DNA of 64,000 nt from Locusta migratoria. Its lineage: Eukaryota; Arthropoda; Insecta; Orthoptera; Acrididae. This document shows, in pieces, positions 23,242 through 34,833 of the stretch. The stretch spans positions 266,715,151 through 266,779,150 of the forward strand of contig CM048750.1 of NCBI GenBank assembly GCA_026315105.1, in the 5' to 3' direction. Within the stretch, counting starts at the first letter, position 1, and each line of letters starts with the position of its first letter. The position numbers and the translations under genes were made by a program. The notes beneath the pieces are model-generated. The model searched no databases. It was not told where the DNA came from and saw only the letters and a program-made list of their open reading frames with translations.

Positions 23242-26200
23242 CCACTCCCATGAACCACAGACATTGTCGAGGTGGGGTGGCTTGCGTGCCTCAACGATAC
23301 AGATAGCCGTACCGTAGGTGCAACCACAGCGGAGGGGTATCTGAGGAGAGGCCAGACAAACGTGTGGTTCCTGAAGAGGGGCAGCAGCCTTTTCAGTAGT
23401 TGCAGGGGCAACAGTCTTGATGATTGACTGAACTGGCCTTGTAACATCAGCTAATGTGGCTTTGCCACACAGCTACTGCGAACGGCTGAAAGCAAGGGGA
23501 AACTACAGCCGTTACCTTTCCCGAGGACATGCAGCTCTACTGTATGAACATATGATGATGGCATCCTCTCGGGTAAAATATTCCGGAGGTAAAATAGTCC
23601 CCCATTCGGATCTCCGGGCGGGGACTACTCAGGAGGATGTGATCATCAGGAAAGACAATACTGGCATTCTACGGGTCGGAGCGTGGAATGTTAGATCCCT
23701 TAATAGAGTAGGAAAATTAGAAAATTTAAAAAGGGAAATGGATAGGTTGAAGTTAGATATAGTGGGGATTAGTGAAGTTCGGTGGCAGGATGAACAGGAT
23801 TTCTGGTCAGGTGAGTACAGGATTATAAATACAAAATCAATTGCGGGTATAACAGGAGTACGATTGATAATGAATAAGAAAATAGGAATGCGGGTAAACT
23901 ACTATGACGAGCACAGTGATCGAATTATCATTGTCAAGATCGATACGAAGCCAACACCGACAACAATAGTACAGGTTTATATGCCAACTAGCTCTGCCGA
24001 TGATGAGGAAATCGAAGAAATATATGAGGAGCTAAAGGAAATTATTCAGACAATTAAGGGAGAGGAAAACTTAATTGTTATGGGAGACTGGAATTCGGTA
24101 GTAGGACAAGGAAGGGAAGGGAAGATAGTAGGTGAATATGGTCTGGGCAAAAGGAATGAAAGAGGAAGCTGCCTGGTAGAATTTTGCACGGAACATAATT
24201 TAGTTATAACAAACACCTGGTTCAAGAATCACAAAAGAAGGTTGTATACGTGGAAGAGACCAGGAGACACCGGGAGATACCAGATAGATTTTATAATGGT
24301 AAGACATAGATTTCGGAACCAGGTTTTTCAGTGTAAGACATACCCAGGGGCATATATAGACTCTGACCATAACTTGTTGGTTATGAACTGTAGGCTGAAA
24401 CTGAAGAAACTACAAAAAGGTAGGAAAATAAGGAGGTGGGACCTAGATAAATTGAAGGAACCTGAGGTTCTTAAGAATTTCAGAGGGAGCTGTAGGCAAC
24501 AATTGACAGAAACAAGGGAAAATAAAACATTAGAGGAGGAATGGGTAAAATTGAGAGATGAAATAGTGAAAGTAGCAGAGGACAAAATAGGTAGGAAGGA
24601 AAGACCTACAAAATATCCTTGGATATCACAGGAGATACTAAATTTAATCGATGAAAGGAGGAAATATAAAAATGCAGTAAATGAAACAGGCAAAATGGAG
24701 TACAGACGACTAAGAAATGAGATTGACAGGAAGTGCAAAATGGCTAAGCAGGATTGGCTAGAAGGCAAATTCAAGGATGTAGAAGAATGTATAAATAGGG
24801 GAAAAATAGATACAGCCTACAGGAAAATAAAAGAAACATTTGGAGATAAGAAAAACAGCTCTATGAATATCAAGGACACTGATGGAAAACCAGTTCTCAG
24901 CAAAGAAGGGAAAGCTGAAAGGTGGAAAGAGTATATAGAGGGGCTCTACAAAGGAAATGAACTTCGAGACAATGTTGTAGGAAGGGAAGAGGATGTAGAT
25001 GAAGATGAAATAGGAGATACTGTACTGAGAGAAGAATTTGACAGAGCCCTGAAAGACCTAAGTCGAAACAAGGCCCCTAGAGTAGATGATATTCCCTCAG
25101 AGCTACTGAAGTCTCTGGGAGAACCAGCCATGACAGACCTGTTTCACCTGGTGTGTAAGATGTATGAGACAGGCGAAGTACCCTCAGACTTTAAGAAAAA
25201 TGTTATAATCCCCATTCCAAAGAAAGCAGGTGCAGACAGGTGTGAAAACTACAGAACCATCAGTTTAATAAGTCATGGTTGCAAAATATTAACGCGAATT
25301 ATATACAGAAGGATGGAAAAGTTGGTAGAAGCCGACCTCGGGGAAGATCAGTTTGGGTTCAGGAGAAATGTAGGAACACGGGAGGCAATACTCACTTTAC
25401 GGCTTATCCTAGAAGATAGATTAAGAAAAGGCCAACCTACATTTCTAGCTTTTGTAGATTTGGAGAAGGCTTTTGACAGTGTTGATTGGAATAAACTCTT
25501 TGATGTTCTGAAGCAAGCAGGAGTAAAATATAGGGAGCGTAAGGTTATTTACAACTTGTACAAAAACCTGACAGTTGTTGTCAGAGTTGAAGGGCATGAA
25601 AGGGATGCAGTGGTTGGGAAGGGAGTGAGACAGGGTTGTAGCCTTTCTCCAGTGTTATTCAATTTGTACATTGAGCAAGCTATAAAGGAAAGCAAGGAGA
25701 AATTTGGAGGAGGAATTAAAGTTCAGGGTGAAGAATTAAAAACATTGCTTTTTGCCGACGACATAGTAATTCTATCAGATACAGCAAAGGACCTGGAAGA
25801 GCAATTGAATGGAATGGACAGTGTGCTGAAAGGTGCAAATAAGATGAACATTAACAAGAGCAAAACTAGGGTAATGGAGTGCAATGTAAGAAAATCAGGT
25901 GATGCTGAAGGAATTAGATTGGGAAACAAAGCAATAAAGGAGGTAGATGAGTTTTGTTACTTGGGAAGTAAAATAACAAATGATGGTCGCAGTACAGAGG
26001 ATATAAAATGCAGAATGGCAATGGGTAGAAAAGCGTTTTTGAAAAAGAGAAATTTGTTAACATCGAATATTGATTTAAGCCTAAGGAAGTCCTTTCTGAG
26101 GGCATTTGTATGGAGTGTTGCCTTGTATGGGAGTGAGACATGGACGATAAACAGTGCAGACAGGAAGAGGATTGAGGCTTTTGAAATATGGTGTTACAGA

Positions 26201-26535
26201 AGAATGCTGAAGATTAGGTGGGTGGATCGCGTAACTAATGAGGAGGTACTGAACAGAACTGGGGAGAAAAGAAATTTCTGGCATACCTTGACTAAAAGAA
26301 GGGATAGATTGGTGGGACACATTCTTAGACATCAAGGAATTGTGAATTTAGCATTAGAGGGAAGTGTGTGGGGTAAAATTCGCAGAGGAAGACCAAGAGA
26401 TGGATACAGTAAGCAGATTCAGACAGATGTAGGTTGCCGTTCTTATGAGGAGATGAAGAGGCTCGCTCAGGATAGGGTATTGTGGAGAGCTGCATCAAAC
26501 CAGTCTCCAGACTGAAGACCACAACAACAACAACA
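23242..26535 (+). mobile_element. Full-length RTE-type LINE, copy 1, open frame intact
   Basis: A 3.29-kb element with a perfect 11-bp target duplication, atctgttaaat, at 23231-23241 and 26536-26546. A 214-bp 5' UTR begins CCACTCCCATGAACCACAG; the 3' end carries the ACAACAACAACAA tail typical of RTE elements, which end in short tandem repeats instead of poly-A. One uninterrupted long frame fills the element. Intact ends, a perfect duplication and an open frame show a recent insertion. Confidence 0.9.
23456..26515 (+). CDS. RTE LINE polyprotein: AP endonuclease and reverse transcriptase
   Basis: A 1019-codon frame without stops. Endonuclease blocks: GAWNVRSLN (about residue 74), SEVRWQDE, GDWNSVVG (about 209) and SDHNLLV (about 302). 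Reverse transcriptase blocks: the SRNKAP-x-VDDIPSELL start (about 536), ENYRTISL, VDLEKAFDSVDW (about 665), GVRQGCSLSP (about 723) and FADDIVILSD (about 765). A basic C-terminal region (VGHILRHQGIVN) follows. It nicks target DNA and copies its own RNA at the nick. The first Met is an upper limit; later Met residues near 48 could be the real start. Arg replaces the Gly of the conserved APGVDD block at residue 542, so full activity is doubtful despite the open frame. Confidence 0.85.
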   Translation: MALPHSYCERLKARGNYSRYLSRGHAALLYEHMMMASSRVKYSGGKIVPHSDLRAGTTQEDVIIRKDNTGILRVGAWNVRSLNRVGKLENLKREMDRLKLDIVGISEVRWQDEQDFWSGEYRIINTKSIAGITGVRLIMNKKIGMRVNYYDEHSDRIIIVKIDTKPTPTTIVQVYMPTSSADDEEIEEIYEELKEIIQTIKGEENLIVMGDWNSVVGQGREGKIVGEYGLGKRNERGSCLVEFCTEHNLVITNTWFKNHKRRLYTWKRPGDTGRYQIDFIMVRHRFRNQVFQCKTYPGAYIDSDHNLLVMNCRLKLKKLQKGRKIRRWDLDKLKEPEVLKNFRGSCRQQLTETRENKTLEEEWVKLRDEIVKVAEDKIGRKERPTKYPWISQEILNLIDERRKYKNAVNETGKMEYRRLRNEIDRKCKMAKQDWLEGKFKDVEECINRGKIDTAYRKIKETFGDKKNSSMNIKDTDGKPVLSKEGKAERWKEYIEGLYKGNELRDNVVGREEDVDEDEIGDTVLREEFDRALKDLSRNKAPRVDDIPSELLKSLGEPAMTDLFHLVCKMYETGEVPSDFKKNVIIPIPKKAGADRCENYRTISLISHGCKILTRIIYRRMEKLVEADLGEDQFGFRRNVGTREAILTLRLILEDRLRKGQPTFLAFVDLEKAFDSVDWNKLFDVLKQAGVKYRERKVIYNLYKNLTVVVRVEGHERDAVVGKGVRQGCSLSPVLFNLYIEQAIKESKEKFGGGIKVQGEELKTLLFADDIVILSDTAKDLEEQLNGMDSVLKGANKMNINKSKTRVMECNVRKSGDAEGIRLGNKAIKEVDEFCYLGSKITNDGRSTEDIKCRMAMGRKAFLKKRNLLTSNIDLSLRKSFLRAFVWSVALYGSETWTINSADRKRIEAFEIWCYRRMLKIRWVDRVTNEEVLNRTGEKRNFWHTLTKRRDRLVGHILRHQGIVNLALEGSVWGKIRRGRPRDGYSKQIQTDVGCRSYEEMKRLAQDRVLWRAASNQSPD

Positions 26536-26546
26536 ATCTGTTAAAT

Positions 26547-27481
26547 TGCAGTTCATGCATATGTGACGGGTGCTTGACATGTAGATGTTGGCAGTGGCGC
26601 GATGAATAATGGAAGGTGAAAGAATAAAGAATAGCTATACTCTTTATGCTTTCTAAACAATTTGGCTTGTTGGATGTAAATATTTGTACAGTCAACATAT
26701 TGCAGTACACCATGACATATTCATAGAAAAATTATTGCAGTTTGTCAGTTCAGAAATCCCTGAAGAGGTTTAAGAAAAGTAGGCCTACGTCAGGAACCTA
26801 TAACAACATGGATGTAACAGTTTGTATTAATGACATAGTTTTGGTTGAAACATCTTTTTTGACAAGAAGTAAAAACAATTAGTGAATAAATGCAGTCAGT
26901 TTACACGACATAAAATAAACTGTGACAATCATGTAGTAACTGTTTCTCGATATACTTTTTCGATTTGCAATCTGATAGCAGTTTGTATTCCCAAAGAAAT
27001 TATATAAAACTGTGTTTAGAAATTGGTACATCTGTCATGCCAATTGATTTACAAAACATAAAGCTAATTGTTATTCCTTCACCTCCCATTATTCATCCTG
27101 CCGTTGCCAAAATTTACAGGTCAAGTGTCAGTAATGGATGCATGAACTCCAATTTAAACCATGCATCTACCATTAAGTTCGTTATTGCTAAAGGCCTTAG
27201 GAATCTAAGTGAGATGGCACAATGACAGCACTGTCATCTTACCCAATCATCTTAAACACATGAAACTTAAGGAAGCCCCCCCCCCCCCAACTTCTAGCCC
27301 CTTTTCTTTACACTTCCAGTAATCCAGAATTTATATAATGAACAGTTTACGGACTGGGAATTACTTCAGGCTCTGGATTTGTTGGATGATGAAGTCCTGG
27401 ACCACGGTTTGCTTCATTATCAGAGAATCCAATGTCACAATGTAACTTGCACTCTGTCTATTCAGCATAATTGAAGACCAT
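26547..27481 (+). other. Intron 1 sequence without recognised feature
   Basis: AT-rich sequence with a poly-C run at about 27279-27290. The frame at 26965-27225 has no recognised domain. Confidence 0.5.
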
Positions 27482-30400
27482 AATACAATCTGTCGGCTTT
27501 TACCAATGACGTCCTACCTGAGTCGCACAAGATATGCTACCTAGAAATACCAACTAGCTAAACAAACACTATCAATGAATATAAATATGGTGGGTAATAT
27601 TGTAATACTTATGTATTGTAGATAATAAATGATCTGCGATTAACCTCATAAATTGCAGATTAACGCAACAGAATGTACCATCAGTCACAGGTCTCAGCCC
27701 AAAAATTCGCATCATCAGTGCTCAGTTGCAAAAATCACATCTCTGTTAACCTATACCTAACCATAAGAGAGAAGCTACAGATTACTTTTCAAACACAAAA
27801 TTGTAATCTATAATCCATGTTCGGAATGTAAACAAACTCATTGTATTTAATTCAGATATGACGTCATGAACCACAGACATTGCCGAGGTTCGGTGGCATG
27901 CTTGCCTCAATGATGCAGAGAGCCGTACTATAGGTGCAACCACAGTGGAGAGGTATCTGTGGAGAGGCCAGACAAACATGCGGTTCCTGATGAGGTGTAG
28001 TAGCCTTTTCAGTAGTTGCTGGGGCAACAGTGTTGATGATTGACTGAGCTGGCCTTGTAACATCAGCTAATATGGCTTTTCCATGCAGTTACTGTGAACC
28101 ACTGAAAGCAAGGGGAAACTACAGTCGTTACTTCTCCCGAGGACATACAGCTCTACTTTATGACTATATGATGATGGCGTCTTCTTGGGTAAAATAGGAT
28201 AACTGGGCGGGGACTACTCAGGAGGATGTGGTCATCAAGAAAACCAAAACAGGCATTCTATGGGTCAGAGTGTGGAATGTTCTAACCCTTAATCAGCTAG
28301 GTAAGCTAGAAAATTTGAAAAGAGAAGTGGCTAGGTTAAAGTTACATATGGTAGGGATTAGTGAAGTTCGGTGGCAGGATGAACAGGATTTCTGGTCAGT
28401 TGAGTACAGGGTTATCAATACAAAATCAGTTGGTGGTAATGCATGAGTAAGGCTGATAATGAATAAGAAAATAGGAATGCGGGTAAGTTACTATGAACAG
28501 CATAGTGAACACATTATCGTAGTAAAGATAGACATGAAGCCAACACCAACCACAGTAATGCAAGTTTATATGCCAACTAGCATGGCTGATGATGAGGATA
28601 TCGAAAAAATGTATGAGGAGATAAAAGAAATCATTCAGAAAGTTAAGGGAGATGAAAACTTGATTGTGATGGGGGACTGGAACTCGGTAGTAGGAAAGGG
28701 AAGAGAAGGAAATGTAGTAGGTGAATATGGACTGGGAAAAAGGAATGAAAGGGGAGATTGCTTGGTAGAATTTTGTGCAGAGCACAATCTAATGATCACC
28801 AACACTTGGTTTAATCATCATGAAAGAAGGCTGTATACGTGGAAGAGACCAGGAGACACTGGAAGGTACCAGATTGACTTTATAATGGTAAGGAATAGAT
28901 TTAGAAACCAGGTTCTAAACTGTGACATATCCAGGGGCAGATATAGACTCTGACCATAACTTATTGGTTATGAACTGCAGATTAAAACTCAAGAGACTGG
29001 AGAAAGGTACAAAGATTAGGAGATGGAACCTGGACAAATTGAAGGAATCACAGGTCGTTGAGTTTCAGAGGGAGCCTTAGGCAAAGTTTGCCTGAAATGG
29101 GGGACAGTAATACAGTAGAAGAAGAATGGGTAGCCCTGAGAGGTAGGTTAGTGAAGGCTGCAGAGGACCACCTAGGCAGAAGGACAAGGCCTAATGGATA
29201 TCAATGGATAACACAGGATATACTGAATTTAATTGATGAGAGGAGAAAATATAAAAATTCAGCAAGTGAAACAGGGAAAAGGGACTACAAACATCCGAAA
29301 AATGAGATTGATAAGAAGTGCAGACTGGCTAAGCAGGAGTGGCTAGAGGACAAATGCAGAACCATAAAAGAGTGGATAACTAGGGGAAAGGCTGCCTACA
29401 GGAAAATAAAAGAGATATTTGGAGACAAGAGAAGCAGCTGTATGAATATCAAGAACTCACATGGAAAACCAGTACTAAACAAAGAGGGGAAAGCTAAACT
29501 GTGGAAGGAATATATAGAGGGCTTATACAAAGGAAATAAACTTGAAGGCAGTATTCTAGAAATGGAAGACGAAGTGGAGGAAGATGAGATAGGAGATATG
29601 ATACTGTGAGAAGAATTTGACAGAGCACTGAAGGACTTGAGTTGAAACAAGGCCCCTGGAGTAGATGATATTCCGTCTGATCTGCTGATGTCAGGAGAGC
29701 CAGTAGTGAAAAAATTCTATCACCTGGTGTGCAAGACGTATGAGGTAGGGGAAATACCTTCCTACTTCAAGAAGAATATTGTAATTCCAATTCCAAAGAA
29801 AGCAAGTGCAGACAAATGTGAAAATTACAGAACTATCAGATTAATAAGTCATGGTTGCAAAATACTAACACGAATCATTTACAGACGAATGGAAAAACTT
29901 GTGGAATTCGACCTTGGGGAAGATCAGTTTGGATTTAGGAGAAATGGAGGAAGACGGGAGGCAATACTCACATTACGACTTGTCTTAGAAGATAGGCTAA
30001 GGAAAGGGAAACCTACGTTTTTAGCGTTTATCAATTTGGAGAAAGCTTTTGACACTGTCGACTGGAATACACTCTTCCAAATTCTGAAGGTATCAGGGGT
30101 AAAATATAGGCAGCAAAGAGTTATATTCAATCTATACAAAAACCAGACAGCAGTTATTAGAGTCGAAAGGCAAGAAAGGGACGCAGAGGTTGGGAAGGCA
30201 GTAAGACAAGCTTGTAGCCTTTCCCCAATGTTGTTCAATCTGTACATTGAGCAGGCAATGAAGGAATGGAAGAAGAAATTTGGAGAGGGCATTGAAGTGC
30301 AGGGAGAAGAAATAAAAACATTGCAGTTTGCCGATGACATAGTAATTCTGTCAGAGACCGCAAAAGATCTGGAAGAGCAATTGAATGGAATGGACAGTGT

Positions 30401-31146
30401 CTTGAAAGGAAGATATAAGATGAATATTAACAAGAGTAAAACGAAGGTAATGGAATGCAATGTCAGAAAATCAGGTGATGCTGAAGAAATTATATTAGGT
30501 AATGAGACAATAAAAGTAGTAGATTAATTTTGTTATTTGTGTAGCAAGATTACTTCTGATGGCTGAAGTAAAGAAGATATAAAATGCAGAATGGCTATGG
30601 GAAGAAAAGCGTTTGTAAAGAAGCGAAACTTGTTAACATCCAATATTAATTTAAATGTTAGGAAGTCCTTTCTGAAAGCATTTGTCTGGAGTGAAGCATT
30701 GTATGGGAGTGAAACATAGACGATAAGGAGTTCAGATAAAAAGATGATTGAAGCTTTTGAAATGTGGTGCTACAGATGAATGATGAAAATTAGATGGGTA
30801 GATCACGTAACTAATGAGGAGGTGCTTAACCGATTCAGGGAGAAAAGGAGTTTCTGGCATATCCTGTCTGAGAGAAAGGATAGATTGGTTGGACACATTC
30901 TGAGACATCAAGGAATTGTCAACTTAGCATTAGAAGGAAGTGTATGGGGTAAAAATCGTTGAGGGAGACTGAGGGACGAATATAGTAAGCAGATTCAAAA
31001 GGATGTAGGTTGCCGTACGTATACACAGATGAAAAGACTTGCACAGGACAGGGTAGTGTGGAGAGCTGCATCAAACGAGTCTGCAGACTGAAGACCACAA
31101 CAACAAACAACATGACGTCATGGGTCAAAGCTGACGGGTGCGTATC
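27482..31146 (-). mobile_element. TGACGTCA-ended MITE, copy 2, interrupted by an RTE LINE
   Basis: Left end at 27482-27515 (TGTCGGCTTTTACCAATGAC with GTC), right end at 31112-31146 (ATGACGTCATGGGTCAAAGC, then TGACGGGTGCGTATC). Without the 3.24-kb RTE insertion and its duplicated 11 bp the element is about 410 bp, the same as copy 1 at 10002, to which its interior aligns in reverse orientation. The RTE landed exactly in the TGACGTCA of the right end. Confidence 0.75.
27869..31111 (+). pseudogene. RTE-type LINE, copy 2, full length but decayed
   Basis: Flanked by the 11-bp duplication atgacgtcatg at 27858-27868 and 31112-31122. Same 5' start (AACCACAGACATTG) and ACAACAA tail as copy 1. Frames remain at 28228-28446, 28459-28953, 29058-29609, 29688-30527 and 30780-30962. 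They carry the endonuclease (SEVRWQDEQDFW, GDWNSVVGKG), the reverse transcriptase (FINLEKAFDTVDW, where Asp of the first catalytic block is now Asn; LQFADDIVILSE) and the C-terminal region (VGHILRHQGIVN). At least five stops or frameshifts. Clearly older than copies 1 and 3. Confidence 0.85.
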
Positions 31147-31798
31147 ACAGACTTCAATTGACCCAACATTTCAACATCATTTGGCAGGGAGGTGTTTTTC
31201 TTTAGTAATGGAGATATAGTACTATTACCCTAATCTCCAAACCATGCATAACCCCACTATTTATTGACAGCTAAGGATTTATTAGTGTTACCAGTGTGCT
31301 GTACAAACATCCTTAAAAGGGTGGTAGCCTGACGTGTATACTTTCTTGTTGAATCAAGGTATCTTTAGCTTGGCAGTAGGCCTAATGTAGTTTTTTTAAG
31401 AGATGAACCACAGACCATTTGCATATGTTGCAAACAGTGAATTGGTAATTGCCCTTCTCAATACATCATCTCATTGCAGTCATAAGCCATACAACACTGA
31501 GGCTTCGCAACAGATGTTAAAGAAGACTCTCTACAGTCCATCACTTTTAAGGGTTCTGGAGCATGGTCAGTAAAAATTGAATCCTTGTTGGATCACTTTC
31601 TCAGTAAAATCAGTTGTCGTAGCTAGGAGACCCCACAGTCCTGCACCTTGTAGCTGCTCTGTTTTCTATACATGGCTATTAGCAAACATAACGGATTTCA
31701 AATCTTATGAGTACACACCGAAATAACAAAGCAAATACAAACATTTGAGCTTCCTTGCAAAGAATTCTTATGTAAATGAAACCTAACGATAAAAGCTG
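31147..31798 (+). other. Intron 1 sequence without recognised feature
   Basis: No coding, repeat or RNA feature is supported here. Confidence 0.5.
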
Positions 31799-32097
31799 AT
31801 GTTGTTGTGGTCTGCAGTCCAGAGACTTGTTTGATACAGCTCTCCACCCTACTTTATCCCGACCAAGCCTCTTCATCTCCTCATAAGTAGAGCGACCCAC
31901 ATCCATCTGAATCTGCTTACTATATTTGTTTCTTGGTCTCCCCCTGTGTTTTTCTCCCCCCACACACTTCTCTCCAATGCTAAATTTCACATTCCTTCAT
32001 GTGTAAAAATGTGTCCTACTAATCAATCCCTTTTTTTAGTCAAGGTATGCCAGAAATTACTTTCCTCCCCAATTCAATTCAGTACCTCTTCTTCCCT
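31799..32097 (-). pseudogene. RTE-type LINE fragment, 3' end
   Basis: Reverse complement of the RTE 3' end: tail and last codons (TTGTTGTGGTCTGCAGTCCA), then RGRPRNKYSKQIQMDVG and YEEMKRLGRDKVGWRA on the minus strand. It joins a Penelope fragment at about 32090 with no spacer. Confidence 0.75.
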
Positions 32098-32480
32098 CCC
32101 ATACAGCCTTGCCACCCGTGGATGGCGAATTTGTGGTGATGAGAAGTCCCTTACACATTATACCGAAAGCCTCACAAAGATCTTCTCATGCAGACATTAC
32201 CCTCCTGACCTAGTCCACAAACATTTCCCATACCATATCCTCACACAGCACCAATCCTCCCCCCAACCCCAGTAACCAGTTACAACAGTGTCCTCCTTGT
32301 CACTCAGCACCACCCTGTGCCGCAGCATGCTACTGAGCACAGCACTCTGGATTTCAGTGGCTGCTTCACTACGCAAGCCATCTGGATCCTCCCCTCCACC
32401 ACCAGCTCTTCTGAACTGTGATATGGGAGTTGTCCCTTCAACACATCCTACGGTTCTGCAAACATCCTAGTGTCAACCTA
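32085..32480 (+). pseudogene. Penelope-like element fragment
   Basis: The plus strand encodes SSLPYSLATRGWRIC, then SLTHYTESL and YPPDLVHKHF, matching RSLPYSLGLRGKRVC, SLNQYTNNL and YPPDLVQKQI in the fuller Penelope copy at 35540-37666. Only the region between reverse transcriptase and the GIY-YIG domain survives, with frame breaks. Sequence after about 32480 is probably its decayed continuation. Confidence 0.65.
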
Positions 32481-33237
32481 AGATAACTTCCCAGCCCTGC
32501 ACAGTATGCCTAACATCTTTCGCCCCTCTTCCTTCCCCATTCATTATCCTGTTTCTCATGCCTTCCTTGCAACTAGGAGTCACCACTTAACTATATCGCC
32601 TTAATTACTTTTTATTTCTACAATTTTTTTCTTTTTCCAAACTTTATTTCTTCCCATTTTTTCCTATATTTATTTTTTCTTGTTATTCTTATCATTTCAA
32701 ATCCGCCCCCACCCACCCACTCCCTCCCCACACTCCTCTACACCTCCCTTTTATCCTTCCCCGCCCTTTCCCTTCACTATATTCATTGCCACAATTCAAA
32801 TTCCCGCCTAACAGAGCCTTTAAAATCCATCATACAATGCGGAACTTTCCATCCCCACCTTTATCTGGCATCGTTCCCCCTCCACTCCCCACCTCAGTCA
32901 CAGTCTAGATCAGATATGTCCACTTGAGTTACAGTCAAGCCGCCGAAAGAACGACTCTGACAGCTGGCGGCTATGTTGCCAACGCTGCTACGCAACTGTT
33001 TGTTGTTATGCCGTGTCGGTCGCCGGCATACTAACATCACGTCCGAAAATTTTGGAACTGTTGCTATTCATACTACTAAAGTGTGAACAAATGATAACAA
33101 CCACAAAGTAATGAAAAAACACTCTTTTTGCAATTAAAAAGAAAAGATTTAGCAATATATGTCGAGTTAAGGTAAGGATTCATATGTTCCAGTATTCCAT
33201 TAAATATAATGTATCATTTAGTGTTCAGTCAAAGGTC
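32481..33237 (+). other. Pyrimidine-rich intron sequence
   Basis: C/T-rich, low in coding potential, resembling the 3' non-coding part of Penelope elements in composition, but without a clear alignment. A GC-rich patch lies at about 32935-33055. Confidence 0.4.
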
Positions 33238-33239
33238 GC

Positions 33240-33390
33240 TAGTTGAAATATGAAATGGAACAAACATGTAAGGACAGTTGTGAGTAAGGCGGACAGCCGA
33301 CTTCGGTTTGTTGGGAGAATTTTGGGTAGATGTACTTCACCTGTAAAGGAGACCGTGTATAAAACGCTTGTACCACCACGTCTTTGTAAT
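33240..33390 (+). pseudogene. Jockey-like LINE fragment
   Basis: ATGAAATGGAACAAACATGT and the following 130 bases match the Jockey-like element at about 18890-19020 (MKWNEHV to KTLVRPRL). No other part is attached. Confidence 0.7.
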
Positions 33391-33404
33391 ACCACTATGT
33401 TGTC

Positions 33405-33625
33405 TTGAGCAAGCCCCAAATCAACAGAAAACCACATCCATTTGGACCCGCTTACTACTTGTACATCCATCTCTCGGTCTCCCTCTGCAATTTTTCCCCC
33501 CCACACACTTCCCTCCAATGCTACATACACGATTCGTTGATGTCTAAGAATATGTCATATCAATCCATCCCTTCTTTTAGTCAAGGCTTGCCGGAAATAC
33601 TTATCTTCACAATTCAGTTCAGTAC
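33405..33625 (-). pseudogene. RTE-type LINE fragment, 3' coding end
   Basis: Reverse-complement match to the RTE C-terminal region (about 42445-42660 in copy 3): block CTCGGTCTCCCTCTGCAATT, then TGATGTCTAAGAATATGTCA. Decayed, with insertions. Confidence 0.65.
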
Positions 33626-33771
33626 ACTACGGTCGGGGGTTCGAATCCCTCCTCAGGCATGGATATTTTTGCTGTCCTTAGTATAAGGTAGTTGATAAGT
33701 AGTTTGTAAGTTTAGGGACTGATGACCCCGTAGTTGAGTCCCATAAGCTTAACAAACATTTGAACATTTTT
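33626..33771 (+). mobile_element. tRNA-derived SINE
   Basis: Starts with a B-box-like GGGTTCGAATCCC (about 33636-33648), followed by the family body GGCATGGATATTTTTGCTGT and tail AGGGACTGATGACC, then ACAAACATTTGAACATTTTT. A tRNA-type promoter B box and a common tail shared by four copies in the window identify it as a Pol III-transcribed SINE. The A-box part is missing or decayed. Confidence 0.75.
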
Positions 33772-34775
33772 CAGTTGAGTATCTCCTTATTAGTACCTGC
33801 TAACGGAGATATGAGCATATGGAATAGGTTCACAGATTTGTGATTGGCTGGAAGACTTCCAAAGTAACAGAACACAGTACGTTGTTGTTGATAAAGTGAG
33901 TGCTCGTCAGAGACGAGTGTATCATTACACATGCCCCAGGGGAGTGCAATAGGATCGCTATTATTTACTATTTATATAAATGATCTGATGCTGATATTGT
34001 CGTGTATTGCAGGGTGTCATCTTCAATTTACTGTAATAGCACACAGGATGACTTAGACAAAATTTATAGTTGGTGCGAAGAATGTCAGCTAGCTCTCAAT
34101 GTAGAAAAATGTAAAGTGATGGTCATGAGTAGGAAAAACAATCCCATAATATTTGAATACAGCATTAGTAGTGAGCTTGATGCATTCGCGTCGTTCAAAT
34201 ATTTCGGCGTAACATTGCAGACCGATATGAAATGGAACGAACATGTAAGCACAGTTGTGAGTAAGGCGGACAGTCGACTTTGGTTTATTGGAAGAATTTT
34301 GGAAAGATGTACTTCACTTTTAAATGAGACCACATGTAAAACGCTTATATGACCATGTCTTGAGTATTGCTCAAGTGTTTTGGACCCGCAGCAGATTAGT
34401 TTAAAGGAAGACATAGAAGCAGTTCAGAGGCGAGCAGCTACGTTTATTACTGGTAGGTTTGAACAATGCATGAGTGTCACAGAAATGCTTCGGGAACTCA
34501 AATGGGAATAACTGGAGGAAAGGTGACGTCCTTTTCTTGAAATTCTGTTTAGGAAATTTAGAGGGCCGGAATTTGAAGCTGACAGCAGAACGATATTCCT
34601 GCCACATACTTACATTTCATGCAAAGATCACAAAGACAAGATAATTGAAATTAGGGATTGTATAGAGGCATAGAGCCATTCATTTTTCCCTCATTCTATT
34701 TGAGAGTGGAATAGGTAAGGAAATGTCTAGTTGTGGTACAGTGTATCCCCAGTCACACACTTTATGGTGGATTGT
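33772..34775 (+). pseudogene. Jockey-like LINE, second copy, decayed
   Basis: Runs from the reverse transcriptase middle (GDWLEDF-equivalent, 33845) to the 3' end (34740-34775). Recognisable parts: LVWCEECQLALNVEKCKVMVM (as SWCEECQLALNVEKCK, 34065-34115), FKYFGVTLQTDMKWNEHV and a terminal block matching 19395-19445. The FADD box is deleted, and stops are frequent. Its 3' end runs into the AT microsatellite. Confidence 0.75.
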
Positions 34776-34776
34776 G

Positions 34777-34778
<2 letters not shown>

Positions 34779-34829
<51 letters not shown>
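34779..34829. repeat. (AT)n microsatellite
   Basis: About 25 uninterrupted AT units between the Jockey-like 3' end and the Penelope-like element. With the run at 38087-38146 it brackets that element. Confidence 0.95.
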
Positions 34830-34830
<1 letters not shown>

Positions 34831-34833
34831 CAT

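Noticed and set aside
31946..32275. 109-codon plus-strand frame as a possible gene.
   Set aside because: Its first half is antisense RTE sequence and its second half is a Penelope fragment; the frame is an accident of the junction.
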